From the NCBI GenBank assembly GCA_001600175.1, contig BCJC01000007.1, positions 1,574,115-1,638,114 of the forward strand: a DNA stretch of 64,000 bases, in the 5' to 3' direction. The translations under genes were made by a program, and so were the position numbers. Below, piece by piece: positions 57,901 through 64,000 of the stretch. The notes beneath the pieces were generated by a model. The model was not told the DNA's origin. It did not search any database and saw only the letters and a program-made list of their open reading frames with translations. The DNA is from Erythrobasidium yunnanense (lineage: Eukaryota; Basidiomycota; Cystobasidiomycetes; Erythrobasidiales; Erythrobasidiaceae). How positions within the stretch are numbered: position 1 is the stretch's first letter; every line of letters starts with the position of its first letter.

Positions 57901-58836
57901 GTGGTAGTGAAAGAGGGAGTGGAGGGTCTACAACACGCAGATTTCGTCCACACTTTGTGTTTTTGGGGAATTGGCTGTGACAAAGCCATCAGTCAACGAC
58001 ATACGACAGTATAGCTGAAGTAATGCGACCTTCGGTGTTCCTGACGAACCACTCGAATGAAATATAATGCATTCCGTTTCGGACTCTTCTTTTGGCGGAA
58101 GCTGCGACTTGCTAGTGGAAGCTTTCGCAGCATCTATACCAGCTGTATCTTCCTCTGATACAAGCGGCACCAAGCGTAAATTGCCATTTGAGCGTTTCTC
58201 AGCGGCAGATGCTGCTTTCTTCATGCTGTCATGGTAGACTAGCTCGGTAGCTGCGACTGCTTCGCACAGACGTGCTACATCTTCTGATGTGTTCTGAGGC
58301 CTGTCAAGCTGTTATTGGAATTCTGCGAATGAGAGCATTCTGTATGCAGCTCACGCAACAAGCAGTACGCTGTACCCCAATCTCACAAGCGCGAAGAAGT
58401 TTACAAGGAACTCCTTGCAGCTTGGAGCAAGAAGCGCAATACGTTTTGGCGCGATGTCATGCTCTTGCCTAGCCGAGAGTGGTGGATCTAGCGAGTTGAC
58501 GAAATACGAAGCGGTCCTGCAGACTGCTTGGGAGAGTTGGAGGAAAGCTGAGAACAAGGAACCGTAGAGAAGAGAGAGAAGCAAGGAAACTTTGGTCAGG
58601 TCGGTTTTGTATGGCAGCCAAAGCCTCGATCGGAAAGCGTACTGAGTGTGTCGCAGCCAAATACATCTTGACCATGATTGCTGTTTCGTGTAGTGAAGCC
58701 TACGCATACTGTATCTGGCTGTTCTCTTGCTCGCACTTCGAGCATCTGATTTAGCGAGACGATACCATGAGGATGCTCTTCGTTGTATGCTGCGCAGTCG
58801 GCGGCCGTCATAACCAGGTAGGAGAGGTCAGCCATC
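54933..58836 (-). CDS. NRPS-like carboxylate reductase (A-T-R)
   Basis: Start at 58836 (MADLSYLVMTAADCAAYNEE). The adenylation domain shows HSSGSSGTPK (A3), TTPLFHGGVSDLL, LVSTGGSPLPQAIG, RYGSSECG (A5), HPDIPHAWMLSGRSDD, NGEKASPAPLEAVFR and KSSKGTLQR (A10 region). The carrier domain follows, with DLFAEGLNSLQSVRIRNKLQ and its phosphopantetheine Ser. The reductase domain has TGATGSLGAQLIPVLL, SLIIHAAWPVHF, ARFFFCSSTASVLGG and GYARSKHVAET (catalytic Tyr/Lys). The end (MTRVQRFTSALSA, AYWRDIDFIKSA) is restored by an intron with acceptor GTCTAG. There is no condensation domain. The enzyme would activate an acid, load it on the carrier and release it as aldehyde or alcohol. Next to DDGS, O-MT and ATP-grasp it is a candidate for making the reduced (glutaminol-type) side chain. 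The substrate is unproven. Confidence 0.9.
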
Positions 58837-58994
58837 GTGGAGCAGTACCAGGCGAGAAGCAGCAACTGAAGTAAGAAGAAGAAGCAAAAGGAGACCTGTC
58901 AGAAAGACACGTCACGTGCAGCAATGATGCAGCAATCAGGAACGGTCTGCTACGTCTCTATCTTGGCTGTTTATTGTATGCTACATACTGAAGC

Positions 58995-59985
58995 TTACTG
59001 TACGCGGCGCCTTATAAGACTGATTCCGTCCCTGACCGGCAGAAGCACAACGCTGACTCTGTCATCGTCTCTCACACGCTGATTGAAGGAGCCTAGAGCT
59101 TTTTGACCTTCTTCAAAGGCTTGATGCGGTACATAGGTTGACGACTTGTAGATCGTGTTGTCTGCCACTATCAAGCCATCCGGCTTGAGGAGCGTCTTGC
59201 TATTTAGCAAGTATTCGTAATACGTATAGTATCCGCCCTTATCGGCATCGATGAAGACCATATCGAATGTCTCTCCTTCCTTCTCTAGGTTCTTCAGTGT
59301 CTCAACAGCATCTCCTATGCGGAAATCGATCTTGTCCTTGACGTTCGCTTGCTCGTAGAAGGGCTTTGCGAATTCGACCAAGTAGGGCTCGATGTCTAGT
59401 GCGACTATCTTCTCGACATCCGGTAAGAGAGCTAAAGCGACTGTCGTTGTCGAAGTAAAGACGCCGATCTCGAGTATGCGCTTGGCCTGTCGAAATAGCT
59501 GCTCAGTCGATGTCGCAAGCTAGCTTGAGAGATAACATACCTTCGTCATTGTCGCAAACTCGCGTAGAACGACTGCTTCGTAGCCTCCGGCGCTCATTTC
59601 TTTGATCAGAGGGATCTGTGTCTTCTTCTGGTCATAGAGCTGCTTCCAATTTGTCTCATTTGTCTTCTTCAGCATGTCGTTCTGCAGTATATCTTAGCCT
59701 TGAATCTATCACCTGCGATAATGCTACGCACCAGGATATCAGGATGCGGTGTCGACATCTTTTCGAGGTATGGATCCAATCCATTTGTGATTGCTTCTGC
59801 TTCTTGCAGCGCTTTCTGTCCCACATCTGATAGCTTGCTGCTTTCTTGTCCTACTTTGGCGAGTAGGACCGATATACGCTGGACGATGTCATGAGCGGTC
59901 CTGGACAAGACTCAGCTGGGCTCTAGGTTAGCGAAAGAGCAACGCACAACGCCTCGAGCGAAGACAGCGATGATGAGCCAGACAT
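58995..59985 (-). CDS. SAM-dependent O-methyltransferase of the mycosporine pathway
   Basis: A short first exon (start 59985, MSGSSSLSSLEA) joins TAHDIVQRISVLLAKVG across an intron. A helical N-terminus follows (VGQKALQEAEAITNGLDPYL), then LIKEMSAGGYEAVVLREFAT. The SAM-binding motif is AKRILEIGVFTSTTTVALAL, then VEKIVALDIEPYLVEFA, and the metal-binding region is FDMVFIDADKGGYYTYYEYL, with KPDGLIVADNTIY. This is the class I, catechol-OMT-like type found as the second enzyme of mycosporine biosynthesis. There it methylates 2-demethyl-4-deoxygadusol to 4-deoxygadusol. The gene is divergent from the DDGS gene. The neighbourhood decides the substrate; sequence alone would only say small-molecule O-MT. 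The stop TAA is at 58995-58997. Confidence 0.88.
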
Positions 59986-60904
59986 TGTTGATGGAGGTAA
60001 GCAGACACAGCAGGGTACTCAGAGCGCGTCAAGCAAAATCTACCCCTATCTTCGAAAAGAAACGCGTGCCGATTGCTCTTCTCTGCTTTGTGAGTTGACA
60101 TGTAGATCTCTATGCTATGACTTCCCTAGCAGACGGCGATCTGCAAGTCTCCCAGCTGATGTACGCTTCCGCGCCGTGAGAGCTGCGATGGAAAGCTTAA
60201 GATGAAAAGGTACAACGAATTCACCGGGGGAAATGCAACTCGATATGGAATAGTCAGCGTAAATACTTCTGCTTCTGCAATCTCGCATACAGCTCGGGCG
60301 TACAAGGCAGTCCTGCACGACTGCGAGAATACTATATACTGCGCTCCCAGGCTACTCGCTCCCTGCTGCTTGCTCGTTCCAAGAACGTTCTCACGAGATA
60401 CACGTAGCCAAATTGCTTGTACGATACGATGAGCGGACTGATATTTGCAAAGTGGTCTGAGTGATCTGGGCAAGCTTGAGGGTGGTCTCGGATGACCCCT
60501 AAAATCCTCCGCAATCAGATCAGATCAGTGATCAGAGTGATCAAGACTGACATGTCAGCGCAGCAACTTCGCCTTAGCGCGGACTATCTTGCAGCTCTCG
60601 ATGCCCAATGCAGTGCGATCTTGAGCATCGAGCGTAGTCTTGCTAGTGCGAGTGCACTCTCCGAGCCTGTCCATAGTCGGCCATCGAATCAGCGCGTTGC
60701 ACGTCGAGGAGCAATGCTGATCTGATCGCGAATGATTTTGGGATTTGGGAAGAGAGTATTTCTTGATCCTCGTTCGTGGTTCTTGCTTCTCTTCTTCGCT
60801 TCCCAAACTTTCAACACCTCCGACTTTGTCTATTCTTTCAACAGAACAAAGTCATACTCTAGTCCTCTCACTCTATACATCAACCTCCGTAACTTCCATT
60901 CAAG
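59986..60904. promoter_or_regulatory. Divergent promoter between O-MT and DDGS
   Basis: About 920 bases, long for this compact window. A cluster of TGATC/ATCAG repeats lies at 60514-60543 and a perfect 12-bp palindrome CTGACATGTCAG at 60547-60558. Both are plausible binding sites for a regulator co-controlling the two genes. A plus-strand frame starting within the palindrome (60552-60725, 57 residues, MSAQQLRLSADYLAALDAQ) has an amphipathic, protein-like start. It is either a small gene or an upstream ORF of DDGS. A pyrimidine-rich leader precedes the DDGS ATG. Confidence 0.5.
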
Positions 60905-62572
60905 ATGAGCGACATGCGTGCTACCGTGGACTCGTCCACAGACGGGTTCAGAGTGAACGGATTCGAGGAGCTCAAGTACGGCTTCAAGTTTGTCGACAAC
61001 ATCTTCGACACCAAGCATGAGGTGGGTAGCACGGGCAGACTGTCTGATGAAGTGGTAGCTAACAGAAACGTGTTCTGTCGCAGCACCTCGCCGACATCTA
61101 CAAGAAGTGGGGACGATGCCTGCTCGTCACGGACGGCATAGTCCACAAGCAGTACAAGGACCAGATGGAGGCTTACTTTGCCCACCACAACATCCCTCTG
61201 ACCATCCATGTCATGCCAGGAGGTGAAATTCACAAGGTGAGCGCAGTTTCTCATCCTTTCAGGCGGATGACGAGGACGCGACTGCTTTTCGCGTCGATCC
61301 CGGCATCAAGTCTCCGCAGTCAGGGGAAGGCTGACATTTCGAAATGACAGACCATGGACACCATGTTGTCGCTCGTCGATGCTTTCTCAGACTTTGGACT
61401 CATCCGAAAGGAGCCAGTCCTCGCCTGCGGTGGTGGTCTCGTCACCGATGTGTGCGGAGTAAGTCGGGTCATCTTCTATTGGCTGAAGGAGCCCTCTCTG
61501 ATGAGATGTCCTTCAGTTCGCATGCGCAAGCTACAGAAGAAACTCCAACTTCATCAGAATTCCTACCACCGTTATCGGTCTCATCGATGCCGCTGTGTCG
61601 ATCAAGGTTGGTATCAACCACGGCAAGCTCAAGAACAGACTTGGAGCCTACCACGCCCCTGCCATGACCTTCCTCGATTTCACCTTCCTCCGCTCGCTCC
61701 CAGCTGGTCAAGTTAGAAATGGATTCGCAGAGCTCGTAAAGATCTCCTCCGTCTCCGACATCCGAATCTGGCAGCTGCTCGAGGCCAACGGCGAGGCTCT
61801 CATTGAGACCCGCTTTGGCCGAGCAGACGGCGCCAAGGGAGAGATCTGCCAGATCGCAGACGAGATTTGCAAGCGCGGTATCAAGGTCATGCTTGACGTG
61901 AGCTTGCAACCGCTTCACAGCCTATGAATGTTGCTGATTGTCCGTATGCAGCTCGAGTCGCCCAACTTGCACGAGATCGGACTTGACAGAGTCATCGCTT
62001 TCGGCCACACCTGGTCGCCCACTCTTGAGCTCAAGCCAGAGATCCCTCTCAGACACGGACATGCCATCAACATTGACATGGCTTATTCCACCACGCTCGC
62101 CTGGACTCGCGGTTACATTACCGAGGAGCAGAGAGACGAGATTCTCGGACTCATGAGCAGAGTTGGTCTTTCGCTAGACCACGAGCTCTTCGACGAGGAT
62201 CTTCTCGCAGAGGGCACTAAGGCTATCCTGCAGACCAGAGATGGAAAGCAGCGATTCGTTGTTCCCAAGCCTATCGGAACACCCCACTTCATCAACGATG
62301 CCTCGATGGAGGAGCTCAACGCCGCCCTCAAGACACACAAGGAGATCGTCAAGAAGTTCCCTAGACAGGGTGCTGGTCTCGAGGCTTACGTCGATGCTGG
62401 TGATCTTGGTCAGGACCCAGAGGAGATGCTCCGTCAGCGAGATGCCGACAAGAAGGCGACCGCTCACGTCGGAAGCACATCGAGCAAGCAGGCTGCTGTT
62501 CAGGGTGCTGGTGCGTCAGCAAAGACCAATGGCAATGCCAACGGCATCCACGACGGTAGCTGCTGCGAGTAA
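60905..62572 (+). CDS. DDGS: 2-demethyl-4-deoxygadusol synthase (sugar-phosphate cyclase)
   Basis: Five exons (60905-61021, 61084-61236, 61351-61458, 61517-61897, 61952-62572) give 459 residues. The dehydroquinate-synthase-like fold is clear. [12 protein letters not shown] is followed by MPGGEIHK and [14 protein letters not shown] (NAD loop). [20 protein letters not shown] follows, then [23 protein letters not shown] (metal ligand His), [13 protein letters not shown] (His ligands) and [12 protein letters not shown] turns sedoheptulose 7-phosphate into 2-demethyl-4-deoxygadusol, the first step of mycosporines. A Gly/Ala/Asn-rich tail ending CCE is extra. Codon choice (mostly CTC for Leu, AAG, GAG, ATC) is stronger than in the neighbours, suggesting high expression. 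The close relative EEVS cannot be fully excluded, but the O-MT and ATP-grasp neighbours argue for DDGS. Confidence 0.93.
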
Positions 62573-62922
62573 AGACATCTCAGCTCTCGGTCGCTCGCTG
62601 TTAAATCGGCAGCGGTCCTATGCTGGATGTCAGCAACGAATGTACTCATGAAACAAAATCAAGTCGTTCACCTTGTAACGTTTACGTGCAAACCAAAAAT
62701 AGGGGAGGAAAGAAATCATGTAAAAACGTAGAGAAGCCTGCCTAGCTATTTCGCTTCCATAGTATGGCGATATAAACATGCTGCATTGCCATTTTGTGTT
62801 CGCTCATTGCTTTTCTTGCGACTTGCGTCTTATGCATGCGCACGTGAATGCGACTTGTCTTCTTGACTTCTTGTGTAGAGCTCTCTTTGCTTTCTGCCAA
62901 TCTTGTGGACCATTCCTCGAAG
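62573..62922. promoter_or_regulatory. Intergenic region between DDGS and ATP-grasp genes
   Basis: About 350 bases on the same strand as both genes. It holds the DDGS 3' end, with AATGT and A-rich signals, and the promoter of the ATP-grasp gene. No extra gene is seen. Confidence 0.4.
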
Positions 62923-64000
62923 ATGTCCGCTCCCGCGAAGCCCACGTACCTCCAATCTGTGATATGCACAGTCCTCCTGCTCCTGCTGGCCGTCATCACC
63001 TTTCCCTTATCATTCCTCCTGAGCTTCTCCATCCGTCTGCAAGGTATCGTGCAAGGTAGTCGCAGAGCCAGTGCGAAAGGCATCACCGTTCTTGTGACAG
63101 GAGCGCGAACAAGCAAGTCTCTGATTGTCGCAAGAATACTCTGGAAAGCTGGATATCGCGTAATCTTAGCAGATGAAGCTGCCTGGGGTTTCTTATCAGC
63201 TTCCCGCTTCTCACGATGCATAGCAAAGTACTACGACCTGCCTGATCCTGTCGTCAATCACGCTAAATACGAAGAGCGCATCCGAGCGATCATCGCTAGG
63301 GAGAACGTATCGCTTTGGATCCCAGGATCGTCAGCTGGAGCTACTGTCAACGATGCAATGGTCGCTGAGATAGTCAGGGAGCAAGATGGAGTCAAGGCGT
63401 TCATTCAGAGCAGGGAGGAAATCGAGAAGCTTCATAATAAGGATTTGTTCGGCGATCTATGCAAGGAGCTAGGATTTACAGTGCCGGAGAGTGTGCTCGT
63501 TAGCACGGAGCAGGAAGCGGCGGACTTCCTTCATTCTTCAGAGAGGCAAGGAAAGGAATACATTCTCAAGACAACGGCGCTGGATGATCAGGGTGAGCCA
63601 CGACCCTGTGCGACCGTTCAATACGCTCATGTAACGCTCGCATAGGGCGATCGGACCTTACAAGGCTACCGTTCAGCACGCGAGACAAGACAATCGCCCA
63701 TTTCCGCAAGATGCACACCAAGATCACACCTCAGACACCTTACGTCCTCCAACAATACATCACAGGATACGAGTTCTGCACTCACTGCCATGCGATCGAC
63801 GGCAAGATGCAGTCCTTCCTATCATGTCCGTCCTCCGACATGCTTATGCGATACATCGACTGTCGCACTGGCTTCTCGCAGAGGATCGCAGATGCCGCAG
63901 AGGAATGGACTAGAGACTTTCTCACCAAATGGAAGAAGACACTGGAGAAACAGGGAAAGAAGCATCACTTGACTGGTCACTTCAGCTTCGATTTCATCGT
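62923..64000 (+). CDS. Membrane-anchored ATP-grasp ligase of the mycosporine pathway (MysC-like), partial
   Basis: Start at 62923 (MSAPAKPTYLQS). An N-terminal membrane helix (VICTVLLLLLAVITFPLSFL) precedes a Rossmann-like pre-ATP-grasp part: ITVLVTGARTSKSLIVARIL, YRVILADEA, SLWIPGSSAGATVND. Then comes the ATP-grasp region (LHNKDLFGDLCKELGFTVPE, YILKTTALDD, then after an intron at 63593-63645 TPYVLQQYITGYEFCTHCHA and LTGHFSFDFIV). The gene runs off the right edge. ATP-grasp ligases of this pathway (MysC/NpR5598 type) attach glycine to 4-deoxygadusol in cyanobacteria; fungal homologues are expected to add glutamine or glutamate. The membrane anchor is not part of the bacterial enzyme. Another intron-separated half lies beyond the window. 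Confidence 0.85.

Noticed and set aside
60126-60473. 115-codon minus-strand frame in the O-MT/DDGS spacer
   Set aside because: Cys/Arg/Ser-rich random composition and no exon signals; the region is better explained as promoter.

Overview
This 64-kb window is nuclear DNA of a basidiomycete fungus, probably a yeast-like one. Nearly every gene is split by GT-AG introns of about 50-60 nt with CTAAC/CTGAT-like branch sites. It carries a fungal gene set: DASH subunit Dad2, Mzm1, Sip5, Rsp5, Ynd1-type apyrase, GH18 chitinase, ferric reductase. It also carries a mycosporine cluster of the kind expected in basidiomycete yeasts. The exact lineage cannot be fixed from the sequence. No transposon, CRISPR array or virus-like element was recognised.

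Layout: 1-24 kb holds a divergent pair of poorly known genes, Golgi apyrase, a histidine-phosphatase with an early stop, a zinc-finger orphan, ATP synthase subunit g, a local family of lineage-restricted genes (one copy broken), ORC5, a DUF952 protein, a chitinase, a HIT protein, the HECT ligase Rsp5 and Mzm1. 24-43 kb holds Sip5, two tRNA-Arg(CCG)-like genes flanking two orphan low-complexity proteins and the endonuclease III gene NTH1, a cysteine-rich membrane protein, a GT8-like glycosyltransferase, Dad2 and a REEP/HVA22 protein. 43-52 kb holds a ferric reductase, a coiled-coil orphan, a JMJD4-type JmjC hydroxylase and a CCCH zinc-finger protein.

52-64 kb is the functional highlight. It contains an SDR, an aldo-keto reductase, an A-T-R NRPS-like reductase, an O-methyltransferase, a 2-demethyl-4-deoxygadusol synthase (DDGS) and a membrane-anchored ATP-grasp ligase that runs off the right edge. 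DDGS plus O-MT should make 4-deoxygadusol and the ATP-grasp enzyme should add an amino acid. The A-T-R enzyme could reduce a carboxylate to aldehyde or alcohol, which would explain the glutaminol group of the mycosporine-glutaminol found in such yeasts. That last step is inference.

The most unexpected structure is the tRNA-like gene at 34382-34574. Compared with its uninterrupted sister at 27151-27235 it contains, besides the ordinary anticodon-loop intron, two extra 51- and 55-nt insertions. Both have spliceosomal hallmarks (GTAAG start, CTAAY branch site, AG end), and removing them exactly restores a cloverleaf.
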